From: Kribbella qitaiheensis
Lineage (GTDB): Bacteria > Actinomycetota > Actinomycetes > Propionibacteriales > Kribbellaceae
DNA length: 64,000 bases
Direction: 5' to 3'
Assembly (NCBI RefSeq): GCF_014217565.1
Contig: NZ_CP043661.1
Span: 7,192,001 to 7,256,000 of the forward strand
Each line of letters begins with the position of its first letter. The first letter of the stretch is position 1. This document shows, in pieces, positions 35,464 through 43,695 of the stretch. Under the pieces are notes generated by a model, which did no database searches, had not been told where the DNA came from, and saw only the letters and a list, made by a program, of their open reading frames with translations. The translations under genes were made by a program, and so were the position numbers.

Positions 35464-36669
35464 ATGCGTCCCTTCCGGATGATTGCCGCCGTCAGCACGC
35501 TCGCCGTGCTGGCAGCCTGTGGAGCTCCGAACACCGGCAAACCGTCGGCCGACAGTACCGGTGACGTACCGGACAAGCCGGCCAAGGCGGTCACGCTGAA
35601 CATCCTGGACGTGGCCGGCAACCTCCAGCTGACCCAGGGAATGATCGACGAGTTCGTCAAACAGCATTCGGACGTGATCTCCAAGGTCACCTACTCGAAG
35701 TCCCCGGCACCCGAGCTGTCCGGCAAGATCAAGGCCCAGCAGAACGCGAACCGGGTCGACATCGACCTGGTGCTGACCGGGACAGACGGTTTGTCGGCCG
35801 GACAGCAGCAAGGGCTCTGGAACGACCTGCTGCCGAAGTACGCGGATCGCCTGCCCGGGATGAAGGACTACCTGGCCCCGGCGCAGAAAATGCAGGAGCT
35901 CGCCGGCAACAGTGGCGTGACTGTCACGTACTACCCGTCGGGCCCGCTGCTGGAGTACCTGCCGGCCAAGGTGTCGCAGCCACCGACGACGGCGGAGGAG
36001 CTGCTCGCCTACGCGAAGGCCAACAAGGGCAAGGTCATGTACGCGCGGCCGGCGAACTCGGGGCCTGGCCGGACCTTCCTGATGGGCCTGCCGTATGTGC
36101 TCGGTGACAAGGACCCCAAGGACCCGGTCAACGGCTGGGACAAGACGTGGGCGTATCTCAAGGAGCTCAACAAGTACGTCGACTACTACCCGTCCGGCAC
36201 CGCGGACACGATGAAGGCGCTCGCGAACGGCTCGTCGAACATCATCGTCAGCACCACCGGCTGGGACATCAACCCGCGAGTGCTCGGTACGGTGCCGAAG
36301 GAAGTCGCGATCACCACGTTGAAGGGCTTCCACTGGGTCACCGACGCTCACTACGCCGTTGTGCCGAAGGGCGTCTCCACCGACAAGCAGGCCGCGATCC
36401 TGCAGCTGCTGCAGTTCATGCTCACCCCGGAACAGCAGGCCAAGGCCTACGACAAGGGCTACTTCTACCCGGGTCCCGCGATCAAGGGCGTCGAGCTGAG
36501 CCAGGCGCCGCAGGAGAGTCAGGACGCGATCAAGGACTACGGCCGGCCGGAGTACGACAAGCTGATCGCGGACAACCCGACCGAGGTGCCACTGGACGCC
36601 AAGAGCCTGGTCGCCGCCTTCGACAAGTGGGATCGCGAGGTCGGCGGTAGCAAGGTGAAGAAGTCGTGA
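35464..36669 (+). CDS. ABC transporter substrate-binding lipoprotein
   Basis: 401 residues. Signal peptide with lipobox VLAAC (Cys19) and a linker rich in Ser/Asp/Lys. The body is a family-1 solute-binding protein of the iron/spermidine/phosphonate-like subgroup (two-lobed; 'VDIDLVLTGTDGL', 'VMYARPANSGPGRTFLMG', 'AQYAVVPKG'-like DAHYAVVPKG). Its stop overlaps the ATPase start (GTGA). The binding pocket residues cannot be assigned. Because every enzyme in the operon handles hexuronates, a uronate or short oligouronide is the likely ligand, although this transporter subgroup usually serves metals or polyamines. Confidence 0.85.
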   Translation: MRPFRMIAAVSTLAVLAACGAPNTGKPSADSTGDVPDKPAKAVTLNILDVAGNLQLTQGMIDEFVKQHSDVISKVTYSKSPAPELSGKIKAQQNANRVDIDLVLTGTDGLSAGQQQGLWNDLLPKYADRLPGMKDYLAPAQKMQELAGNSGVTVTYYPSGPLLEYLPAKVSQPPTTAEELLAYAKANKGKVMYARPANSGPGRTFLMGLPYVLGDKDPKDPVNGWDKTWAYLKELNKYVDYYPSGTADTMKALANGSSNIIVSTTGWDINPRVLGTVPKEVAITTLKGFHWVTDAHYAVVPKGVSTDKQAAILQLLQFMLTPEQQAKAYDKGYFYPGPAIKGVELSQAPQESQDAIKDYGRPEYDKLIADNPTEVPLDAKSLVAAFDKWDREVGGSKVKKS

Positions 36670-37802
36670 GCGGATTCAACGAACTCCGGCTGACCGGGGT
36701 GGGTCGCAGGTTCGGTACTGCGGACGCTCTGGCCGACCTGGATCTGACCATCCGGCGGGGCGAGTTCATCGCCCTGCTCGGGCCGTCCGGCTGCGGCAAG
36801 TCGACCGCGCTGAACTGCCTTGCCGGGCTCTTGCCGCTGACCGCGGGAAGCATCTGGCAGGACGACCAGCGGATCGACACGCTGCCCCCGGAGAAGCGTG
36901 GCTTCGGCATGGTGTTCCAGAACTATGCGCTCTTCCCGCACCTGACCGTCCGCGACAACATCGCCTTCGGGCTGCGGATGCGCCGGTTGCCGAAGGACGA
37001 GGTGCGCCGACGCACCGAGGCGGCGATCGAGATGGTCCGGCTGGCCGACCACGCGAGCAAGCTTCCGGGCCAGCTCTCGGGCGGTCAGCAACAGCGGGTG
37101 GCAATCGCTCGTGCCACCGTGCTCGAGCCGTCGCTGGTGCTGATGGACGAACCGCTGAGCAACCTGGACGCGAAGCTCCGGCTGGAGATGCGGACCGAGA
37201 TCAGGCGGTTGCACCAGTCGCTCGGCCTCACCACCGTCTACGTCACGCACGACCAGGAAGAGGCGCTCAGCATGGCCGACCGCCTGGTTGTGATGCGGCT
37301 CGGCAGGGTGCAGCAGATCGGGACGCCCGAGGAGGTCCACACCAAACCGGCCACCTGGCATGTCGCGGACTTCATGGGCTATCGCAACCTGCTGCCGCTG
37401 ACGGTGAGCCGGGTGGACGGCGACGCGGTCGTCGTGCCCCTCGGCGGCACCACCGTCGAAGGAGTCGCTCAACGTCCGGCCTCCGCCACCAGCGGTGGGG
37501 AGATCCTCAGCGTCGGGGACGAGGCGATCGCGGCGGTGCGCCCTGAGGACGTGCGGCTCGGGAACGACGACGTCACCGGGCTGCGAGGCCGCGTGGAGGT
37601 CGTCGAGTACCAGGGCCGCGAGCTGGCCGCCGAGGTCACGCTTCCCGATGGCGTCCGGTTGCACACTCGCACCGACCGCAAGGTCGAGCCGGGCGAGCAC
37701 GTGTCGATCACGATCACGCCTGGACGGCTCCTGGTGTACCCGTCCGACGGATCAGCCGACCTGCCGGCCACCGAACTCGCCACAGCAGGTCTAGCGGTAT
37801 GA
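36666..37802 (+). CDS. ABC transporter ATP-binding protein (MalK/PotA type)
   Basis: 378 residues; GTG at 36666 overlaps the preceding stop. Walker A GPSGCGKST (about 38-46), Q-loop FQNYALFP, signature LSGGQQQR, Walker B LVLMDEPLSNLDAKLR and H-loop VTHDQEEA are all intact. A C-terminal TOBE-like domain starts around residue 240 (MGYRNLLPLTV). It powers the importer formed with the two permeases that follow, each joined by a 4-base overlap. It is dedicated to this operon rather than being a shared MsiK-type ATPase, as it is encoded inside it. Confidence 0.93.
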   Translation: MSGFNELRLTGVGRRFGTADALADLDLTIRRGEFIALLGPSGCGKSTALNCLAGLLPLTAGSIWQDDQRIDTLPPEKRGFGMVFQNYALFPHLTVRDNIAFGLRMRRLPKDEVRRRTEAAIEMVRLADHASKLPGQLSGGQQQRVAIARATVLEPSLVLMDEPLSNLDAKLRLEMRTEIRRLHQSLGLTTVYVTHDQEEALSMADRLVVMRLGRVQQIGTPEEVHTKPATWHVADFMGYRNLLPLTVSRVDGDAVVVPLGGTTVEGVAQRPASATSGGEILSVGDEAIAAVRPEDVRLGNDDVTGLRGRVEVVEYQGRELAAEVTLPDGVRLHTRTDRKVEPGEHVSITITPGRLLVYPSDGSADLPATELATAGLAV

Positions 37803-38710
37803 CAGGCCCCGGCACCATAAGCAGAAGCGCGGCGGGGTTGGATTGGCGGCATCGGCTGGCCGAGCGTGGCGTGGATCGACGACTGTGGTTGTTGCTACCA
37901 GCAACGGTGTTTGTGCTGGTGCTGTTCATTTACCCGTTCGTCTACGGGCTCAGCCTGTCGTTCCAGCCGATGAACGGTGGTGGCGTGTTCGCCAACTACC
38001 AGAAGTTCTTCAGCGACGCCTACCAGCGCGACACGATCGTCACCACTCTCAGGATCGCGTTGCCGGCGGCACTGCTGAACGTGCTGGCGGCTGTCCCGAT
38101 CGCGTTCCGGATGCGGGGCAGGTTCCGCGGCAAGCGGCTGATGACGACGGTGCTGGTCATCCCGATCACCCTCGGCACGGTCCTCACCGCCCAGGGCCTG
38201 CTCAACTTCCTCGGCCCGACCGGCTGGTTCAACCGGGTTCTGATGGGCATCGGCCTGGCCGATGATCCGATCCGGTTGACGAACAACTACTGGGGCGTGT
38301 TCTTCTCGCTCATCATCACCGGCTTTCCGTTCGCGTTCCTGCTGGTGCTGTCCTACCTGAGCGGCATCGACCCGACTCTCGAGCGAGCGGCTGCCACCCT
38401 CGGTGCCTCCCGTTCACAGCGGTTCCGCCGGATCACGCTGCCGCTCCTCGCCCCAGGACTGGCGACCACCTTCCTGCTGACGTTCGTGCTGGCCTTCTCG
38501 GTCTTCCCGTCGGCCGTTCTGGTCGGCAACCCGGCCGGTTCCACCCGGGTGATCTCGCTCGCCGCCTACCAGGCCGCCTACGAGCAGTACGACTACGCCT
38601 ACGCCTCGGCGATCGCCATGATCATGGGAGCGGTCGAGCTCGTCGTCGTCGCGGTAGTGCTGGTCTGGCGGTCGCGGCTCTACACCGGATCCACCGGAGG
38701 CAAAGGATGA
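37799..38710 (+). CDS. ABC transporter permease (first subunit)
   Basis: 303 residues, six membrane helices; ATG at 37799 overlaps the ATPase stop (ATGA). The cytoplasmic EAA loop reads ERAAATLGASRSQRFRRITLP, contacting the ATPase. The layout matches PotB/ThiP-like permeases. It pairs with the next gene to form the channel for the operon's importer. The N-terminal 25 residues are Arg-rich and cytoplasmic. Confidence 0.9.
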   Translation: MTGPGTISRSAAGLDWRHRLAERGVDRRLWLLLPATVFVLVLFIYPFVYGLSLSFQPMNGGGVFANYQKFFSDAYQRDTIVTTLRIALPAALLNVLAAVPIAFRMRGRFRGKRLMTTVLVIPITLGTVLTAQGLLNFLGPTGWFNRVLMGIGLADDPIRLTNNYWGVFFSLIITGFPFAFLLVLSYLSGIDPTLERAAATLGASRSQRFRRITLPLLAPGLATTFLLTFVLAFSVFPSAVLVGNPAGSTRVISLAAYQAAYEQYDYAYASAIAMIMGAVELVVVAVVLVWRSRLYTGSTGGKG

Positions 38711-39612
38711 GCGCCAATACGTCGAGCGCCGCAGTGCGCACGGGCAGGCCGGCCGGCGGCCCACCTGCAGCTACAGGAGTACGCCGGGTTCTGCGGGCGA
38801 CCCCGACTGCCTGGGTGATCTGGGCCGTGGTTTTGTTCTTCTTCGTCAATCTGGCCGGTGTGGTCGGGTCGGTGCTGGTCAGCTCGTTCGGCCGGCGCTG
38901 GTTCGACACCTGGCTGCCGACGGGATTCACCACCCAGTGGTACGGCGAGGCCTGGCACGAGTTCGGTCTGCTGCACGTGATCACGGTGACGCTGATCGCG
39001 TCGGCGCTCGTGGTGGTCCTGTCGGTGCTGGTCGGTGCGCCCGCCGCCTACGTGCTGGCCAGACAGAACTTCCCCGGCAAGCGGCTGGTGTACCTCACCT
39101 TCCTGCTGCCGATCCTGATGCCGCCGATCACCTACGGGATCCCGCTGGCCACGGTGCTCTACAAGTTCGGCTTCGCCGGGCACCTGTCCGGCGTCGTCCT
39201 GGCGAACCTGGTCCCGTCGGTGCCGTTCGTGATCCTGACGATGACACCATTCATCGAGCAGGTGGATCCGCGGATCGAGAGTGCCGCCCGAATGCTCGGT
39301 GCCGGTACCAGAGCGGTGTTCCTCAAGATCCTGGCGCCGCTACTGGTTCCGGGTCTGCTCGCCTCCGCGATCCTCGTCCTGGTTCGCACGGTCGGCATGT
39401 TCGAACTCACCTTCCTGACAGCTGGACCCGACTCCCAGACACTTGTCGTGGCGCTGTACTACTCGATGTCCGCCGCGGGAATCCGGGCGCAGCAGTCGGT
39501 CGACGCGATGGCCGTGATCTACACGTCGATGATGCTGGTGCTGCTAGTCGTAGCACTCCGGTTCGTCAACCCGACCCAGCTGGTCGCACGGGTCAAGGAG
39601 GAACCTGAATGA
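38707..39612 (+). CDS. ABC transporter permease (second subunit)
   Basis: 301 residues with six membrane helices after a 35-residue cytoplasmic tail. Start ATG at 38707 overlaps the first permease stop. The EAA loop is [20 protein letters not shown]. It belongs to the PotC-like class. The stop overlaps manD (ATGA), so transporter and enzyme are translated together. Confidence 0.9.
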   Translation: MSANTSSAAVRTGRPAGGPPAATGVRRVLRATPTAWVIWAVVLFFFVNLAGVVGSVLVSSFGRRWFDTWLPTGFTTQWYGEAWHEFGLLHVITVTLIASALVVVLSVLVGAPAAYVLARQNFPGKRLVYLTFLLPILMPPITYGIPLATVLYKFGFAGHLSGVVLANLVPSVPFVILTMTPFIEQVDPRIESAARMLGAGTRAVFLKILAPLLVPGLLASAILVLVRTVGMFELTFLTAGPDSQTLVVALYYSMSAAGIRAQQSVDAMAVIYTSMMLVLLVVALRFVNPTQLVARVKEEPE

Positions 39613-40823
39613 GGATCACCTCCGCGAAGGTCGTCGTCACCAGTCCGGGGCGCAACTTCGTCACCCTCAAGATCGAGACCGACGAAGGCGTGTACGGGAT
39701 CGGCGACGCGACCCTGAACGGTCGCGAGCTCGCCGTCGCCGCCTACCTGACCGAGCACGTCGTGCCGCTCTTGATCGGGCGCGACCCGGCCCGGATCGAG
39801 GACACCTGGCAGTACCTGTACCAAGGTGCGTACTGGCGGCGCGGACCGGTCACGATGTCGGCGATCGCTGCAGTGGACACGGCTCTGTGGGACATCAAGG
39901 GCAAGGTCGCCGGCCTCCCTGTCTACCAGTTGCTCGGTGGGCGCAGTCGCGACGGCGTCACCGTCTACGGGCACGCGAGCGCCGAGACGACCGAGGGGCT
40001 GCTGAAGGAAGTCGACCGTTTCGTTGCTCTCGGCTACAAGGCCGTTCGGATCCAGACCGGTGTGCCTGGCCTGCCCTCGACGTACGGCGTGGGTCATGCC
40101 GGTACGACCTACGAGCCCGCCAATGCCGAGTTGGCGTTGCCGGAGGAGAACACCTGGTCCACCGAGAAGTACCTGGCGCACGTCCCGTCGGTGTTCGCGC
40201 GGGTGCGTGAGGAGTTCGGGCCGACTCTGAGGCTACTGCATGACGTCCATCACCGATTGACTCCGATCGAGGCCGGCCGGCTGGGCAAATCGCTCGAGCC
40301 GTACACGCCGTACTGGATCGAGGATCCGGTCCGCGCGGAGTTGCAGGAAGGGTTCCGGTTGATCCGGCAGCACACCACGACGCCGATCGCGGTCGGCGAG
40401 GTGTTCAACAGCATCTGGGACTGCCAGCAACTGATCCAGGAGCAGTTGATCGACTTCATCCGTACGACGGTGGTGCACGCCGGTGGGATCACGCATCTGC
40501 GCCGGATCTTCGACCTGGCCGCGCTGCACCACGTTCGCAGCGGCTCGCACGGCGCGACCGATCTGTCGCCGGTCTGTCTCTCGGCTGCTCTGCAACTTGA
40601 CATCTCGATCCCGAACTTCGGCCTGCAGGAGTACATGCCGCACTCGGCCGAGACTGACGCCGTCTTCCCGCACGGATACACCTTCGACAACGGCTACCTG
40701 CAGCCGAGTGACGAGCCAGGGCTCGGCGTGGACCTCGACGAAGAAGCCGCTGCCGAGTATCCCTACCGCCCGGCCTACCTGCCGGTGAACCGCTTGGAGG
40801 ATGGAACGGTGCACTCATGGTGA
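39609..40823 (+). CDS. manD: D-mannonate dehydratase (enolase superfamily)
   Basis: 404 residues, as in RspA/ManD enzymes. The N-terminal capping domain ([15 protein letters not shown]) and the barrel are complete. Probable metal ligands sit at the barrel strand ends: Asp in LLHDVHHRL, Glu in YWIEDPVR and Glu in [10 protein letters not shown]; the catalytic His is in that DVHH segment and a further His in [10 protein letters not shown]. It dehydrates D-mannonate to 2-keto-3-deoxy-D-gluconate. The pathway context (uxaC and uxuB beside it) supports a true mannonate role rather than the weak side activity seen in some RspA proteins. No uxuA is present, so this enzyme fills that step. Confidence 0.9.
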   Translation: MRITSAKVVVTSPGRNFVTLKIETDEGVYGIGDATLNGRELAVAAYLTEHVVPLLIGRDPARIEDTWQYLYQGAYWRRGPVTMSAIAAVDTALWDIKGKVAGLPVYQLLGGRSRDGVTVYGHASAETTEGLLKEVDRFVALGYKAVRIQTGVPGLPSTYGVGHAGTTYEPANAELALPEENTWSTEKYLAHVPSVFARVREEFGPTLRLLHDVHHRLTPIEAGRLGKSLEPYTPYWIEDPVRAELQEGFRLIRQHTTTPIAVGEVFNSIWDCQQLIQEQLIDFIRTTVVHAGGITHLRRIFDLAALHHVRSGSHGATDLSPVCLSAALQLDISIPNFGLQEYMPHSAETDAVFPHGYTFDNGYLQPSDEPGLGVDLDEEAAAEYPYRPAYLPVNRLEDGTVHSW

Positions 40824-41812
40824 GCGCGGCGGCAGCGCCGGACGTGGTGGTGATCGGGGAGATCCTGGTCGAGCTGAGTTCCAGAGAGCCACTCGACGCA
40901 GGTGTCGCACTCACGTTGAACTTCTCCGGTGACGCGCTCAACGCGGCGGCCGCGTCCGCGGCGGCGGGAGCCCACACGGCGCTGCTTGCCCGGGTGCCTG
41001 ATGACGAACTCGGCGACCGGCTGCTCGAGCGAGTGATTGCTCTGGGCATCGACACGACGCAGGTGATGCGGGTGAAGGGCCAGCACGGTCTGTATTTGCA
41101 ACACGCGGATCCGTCCGGGGCCCGCGAGTTCACCTATGTCCGCCGGGGGAGTGCCGGATCGGGGCTCGGCCCAGGCGACGTTCCGCTGGAGTTGGTGGCG
41201 AAGGCTGGGGCGGTGCTCGCGAGCGGGATCGCCTGCGCCATCTCGCCGCTCTCAGCCAAGGCGATCCGGGTGGCGGCGGCAACCGCGAGATGTTTCGTGT
41301 ACGACCCGAACTGGCGCCCTCGGCTGGTGGACGCCAACGGAGCAGCCGATCACCTGCGTGCCCTCGCGCCCTCGACGAGGCTGGTCACGCCGGCCTGGCC
41401 TCGGGAAGCGCAGTTGGTGAGCGACTCCCAAGATCCAGTCGCTGTCTGTACCGCGCTCAGGGAGCTCGGGGTGCAGGCGGTCGCGCTGACTCGCGGAGTC
41501 GAAGGAGTCCTGCTGGACGATGCTGGGAACCTCGTCGAGATCCCCGCGATCCCGGCGCCTGCGGTGGTGGACCAGACAGGCGCAGGCGATTCCTTCGCCG
41601 GCACAGTCACCGCGCGCCTCGCGCTCGGCGACTCCTTGATCGAGGCAGTCCGCCTCGGCGTCGCAGCAGCCTCGCTGTCCGTCAGCGGCCTCGGCGGCAC
41701 CGGCCACGTGGCAACACTCGAAGAGTCACGGGCCCACGCGGCCCCAGCGCACGTGGCAACACTCGAAGAGTCACGGGCCCACGCGGCCCCAGCGCACGTG
41801 GCAACACCTTGA
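40817..41812 (+). CDS. kdgK: 2-keto-3-deoxygluconate kinase (PfkB family) with repeat-coded tail
   Basis: 331 residues; ATG at 40817 or GTG at 40820, both overlapping the manD stop region. PfkB signatures are seen: N-terminal GEILVEL and [11 protein letters not shown], and the C-terminal [13 protein letters not shown], whose Asp is the catalytic base. It phosphorylates KDG to KDPG, completing uronate entry to the Entner-Doudoroff route. The normal domain ends near [11 protein letters not shown]. The last 35 or so residues come from a 45-base tandem repeat, with [15 protein letters not shown] twice. A one-base length change in repeat copy 3 then makes the TGA stop. The tail is therefore an accident of repeat growth, not a domain. 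Confidence 0.88.
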   Translation: MVSAAAAPDVVVIGEILVELSSREPLDAGVALTLNFSGDALNAAAASAAAGAHTALLARVPDDELGDRLLERVIALGIDTTQVMRVKGQHGLYLQHADPSGAREFTYVRRGSAGSGLGPGDVPLELVAKAGAVLASGIACAISPLSAKAIRVAAATARCFVYDPNWRPRLVDANGAADHLRALAPSTRLVTPAWPREAQLVSDSQDPVAVCTALRELGVQAVALTRGVEGVLLDDAGNLVEIPAIPAPAVVDQTGAGDSFAGTVTARLALGDSLIEAVRLGVAAASLSVSGLGGTGHVATLEESRAHAAPAHVATLEESRAHAAPAHVATP

Positions 41813-41932
41813 AGAGTCACGGGCCCACGCGGCCCCAGCGCACGTGGCAACACCTTGAAGAGTCACGGGCCCACGCGGCCCCAGCGCACGTGGCAACACC
41901 TTGAAGAATCACAGGCCCACGCGGCCCCAGCG
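41705..41932 (+). repeat. 45/46-bp tandem repeat, five copies, across the kdgK 3' end
   Basis: Copies start at CACGTGGCAACA at 41705, 41750, 41795, 41841 and 41887. The first two are 45 bases and keep the kdgK frame. Copies 3-5 are 46 bases (CTTGAAG instead of TCGAAG), and copy 3 creates the kdgK stop. The array ends at the uxuB ribosome site. Each unit holds a CACGTG palindrome and a GGGCC-CACGC-GGCCC inverted repeat. Confidence 0.9.
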
Positions 41933-41946
41933 GTGGAGGTATGCGG

Positions 41947-43524
41947 GTGAGTGAGCGGTTGAGTTTGCGGAGTGTGCCGGTGGGGTCTGCGCCGGGGGTG
42001 GATCCACGGGAGTTGACCATCGGGATCGTGCACCTCGGGCTCGGGGCGTTCCATCGCGCGCATCAGGCGGTGTTCACCGAACGAGCCGCGACGATCAGCG
42101 GCGAGACCCGGTGGGGGATCAGTGGCGTCAGCCAGCGGTCCGCCGCGGTGCGTGAGCAGCTCGCACCGCAGGACGGCCTGTACTCCGTGCTCACACGTGG
42201 GCTCGACGCCCCCTCCATCCAGGTGATCGGGAGCATTCGTGAAGTCCTGACGGCACCCGAAGACCCGGCCGCCGTGGTGGCGCGGATCGCCGATCCCGCG
42301 GTTGCGGTGGTGACGTTGACCGTTACCGAGAAGGGGTACCGAGCTGTCACGGGAGGCGGGCTCGATCTGACGGACCCCGAGATCCAGGCCGATCTTGCGG
42401 GCAGACCGCCGAGGACTGTTGTCGGGCAGCTGGCCGCGGGGCTGGTTCGACGCGCGGAGAGTGGCGCCGGCCCGTTGACGATCCTGTCCTGCGACAACCT
42501 GGTTGCCAACGGCCCCTTCCTGCGCCGCCTGATGCAGGACTACACAGCCGCCCTCGCAGCAGGCCCTGCCGCCGGGGGCGGCTCGTCCGCCGGGACGGGG
42601 TCTGCCGCCGGAACGAGGTCTGCCGCCGGAACGGGGTCTGCCGACGGGGCGGGGTCGGCCGGGCGAGTAGGAGAGGACATCGGTGGTCGGGGGAGTAGGG
42701 CGAGTGAGTTGCTTGCGGAGCAGTTGGAGCTGACTCGGTTTCCGGCGAGCATGGTGGATCGGATCGTTCCGGCAACCACTGACGCCGACCGGGACGATGC
42801 CGCACGACTGCTTGGCGTGCGGGATGAGGCGCTTGCTGTCGCGGAGCCGTTCCTTCAATGGGTGATCGAGGACGACTTCGCCGGTGCGCGGCCAGCTTGG
42901 GAGCAGGCGGGGGCGGTGCTCACCGATGACGTCGCGCCCTGGGAGCAGGCAAAGCTACGGATGCTGAACGCGACCCACTCGATGCTCGCCTACCTGGGCG
43001 GCCTGCGCGGGTACGAGACGATCGCCGAGGCGGTCCGCGATGCGGAGCTCGCCGAGCTTGCGGGCGAGTTGATGACGCACGACGTGGTGCCCACCTTGTC
43101 CCCGCCCGAGGGGCTCGACCTCACGGCGTACGGGACGAGTGTGCTGGAGCGATTCGCGAATCCCGCGTTGAAGCATCGGACCGCGCAGGTCGCGATGGAC
43201 GGTTCGGTCAAACTCCCGGTCCGGCTGCTCGGGACCGTGCGCGATCGCCTGGAGGCCGGAGCCGAGCCGCGGTTCGCTTCGCTCGCGGTCGCGGGCTGGA
43301 TGGTCTATGTCGCCACCGGCAAGGATGCCAACGGGCGTGAGCTCGCGCTCGACGATCCGCAGGCTCCTCGACTACGGGATGCGGTTGCGCAAGCTGATCC
43401 GGGACCAGCCGGTCTGGTCGACGCGATGCTGGCTGTCGAGACGGTGTTCGACGGAGAACTTGCCGCGGACAAGGTCTTCCGGTCGTTGCTGGTCGAGGGA
43501 GTGACGAGCCTGCAGAGCCGCTGA
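41947..43524 (+). CDS. uxuB: Fructuronate reductase (mannitol dehydrogenase family)
   Basis: 525 residues from GTG at 41947, which is seven bases from GGAGG; ATG at 41941 is only one base from it and less likely. The N-terminal NAD domain shows IVHLGLGAFHRAHQA, and ILSCDNLVANG is typical. The C-terminal domain has the Lys-centred catalytic segment EQAKLRMLNATHSMLAYLG and LKHRTAQVAMDGS. It reduces D-fructuronate to D-mannonate with NADH, the step between uxaC and manD. A Gly/Ser/Ala/Thr-rich insert of about 45 residues (near 205-250) made from an 18-base repeat interrupts the fold just after the NAD domain. The family also includes mannitol dehydrogenases; context favours uxuB. Confidence 0.88.
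   Translation: MSERLSLRSVPVGSAPGVDPRELTIGIVHLGLGAFHRAHQAVFTERAATISGETRWGISGVSQRSAAVREQLAPQDGLYSVLTRGLDAPSIQVIGSIREVLTAPEDPAAVVARIADPAVAVVTLTVTEKGYRAVTGGGLDLTDPEIQADLAGRPPRTVVGQLAAGLVRRAESGAGPLTILSCDNLVANGPFLRRLMQDYTAALAAGPAAGGGSSAGTGSAAGTRSAAGTGSADGAGSAGRVGEDIGGRGSRASELLAEQLELTRFPASMVDRIVPATTDADRDDAARLLGVRDEALAVAEPFLQWVIEDDFAGARPAWEQAGAVLTDDVAPWEQAKLRMLNATHSMLAYLGGLRGYETIAEAVRDAELAELAGELMTHDVVPTLSPPEGLDLTAYGTSVLERFANPALKHRTAQVAMDGSVKLPVRLLGTVRDRLEAGAEPRFASLAVAGWMVYVATGKDANGRELALDDPQAPRLRDAVAQADPGPAGLVDAMLAVETVFDGELAADKVFRSLLVEGVTSLQSR
42586..42657 (+). repeat. 18-bp tandem repeat inside uxuB, four copies
   Basis: Units such as GCCGCCGGAACGGGGTCT at 42586-42603, 42604-42621, 42622-42639 and 42640-42657 encode (S/A)AGT(G/R)S hexapeptides. 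The unit is a multiple of three, so the frame is kept. It produces a flexible Gly/Ser/Thr insert in the enzyme. Confidence 0.8.
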
Positions 43525-43596
43525 CGGATTTGCACCTTCCTGCAACGACAAGCCCTGTGCGTCCGGCCAGTACCCGACCTAGCCTCGGGTCTACGA

Positions 43597-43671
43597 GGCC
43601 GGTCCGGGGACCCGGCCACCATGCCAAACGGTCAGGTCGCTGACCGCGGTGTCAGGGCCGGACTTCCGGCC
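43597..43671 (+). promoter_or_regulatory. Structured 5' leader of the beta-helix gene, three hairpins
   Basis: Three consecutive stems precede the start at 43696: GGCCGG-TCC/GGACCCGGCC (43597-43617, one bulge), CGGTCAG-GTCG-CTGACCG (43629-43646 region, 7-bp stem) and GGCCGG-ACTT-CCGGCC (43656-43671). The spacing and the unpaired CACCATGCCAAA between stems 1 and 2 suggest a folded leader or riboswitch-like element. I do not recognise a specific class. Further up, TTGCA-CCTTCC-TGCAA (43529-43544 region) is a small palindrome. Confidence 0.4.
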
Positions 43672-43695
43672 GTGGAGTCAAGCAGGGGACTATTC

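Noticed and set aside
43597-43671. c-di-AMP (ydaO-type) riboswitch
   Set aside because: Some bases look similar (GGTCCGGGGACCC), but I could not fit the full consensus, so I report only an unclassified structured leader.
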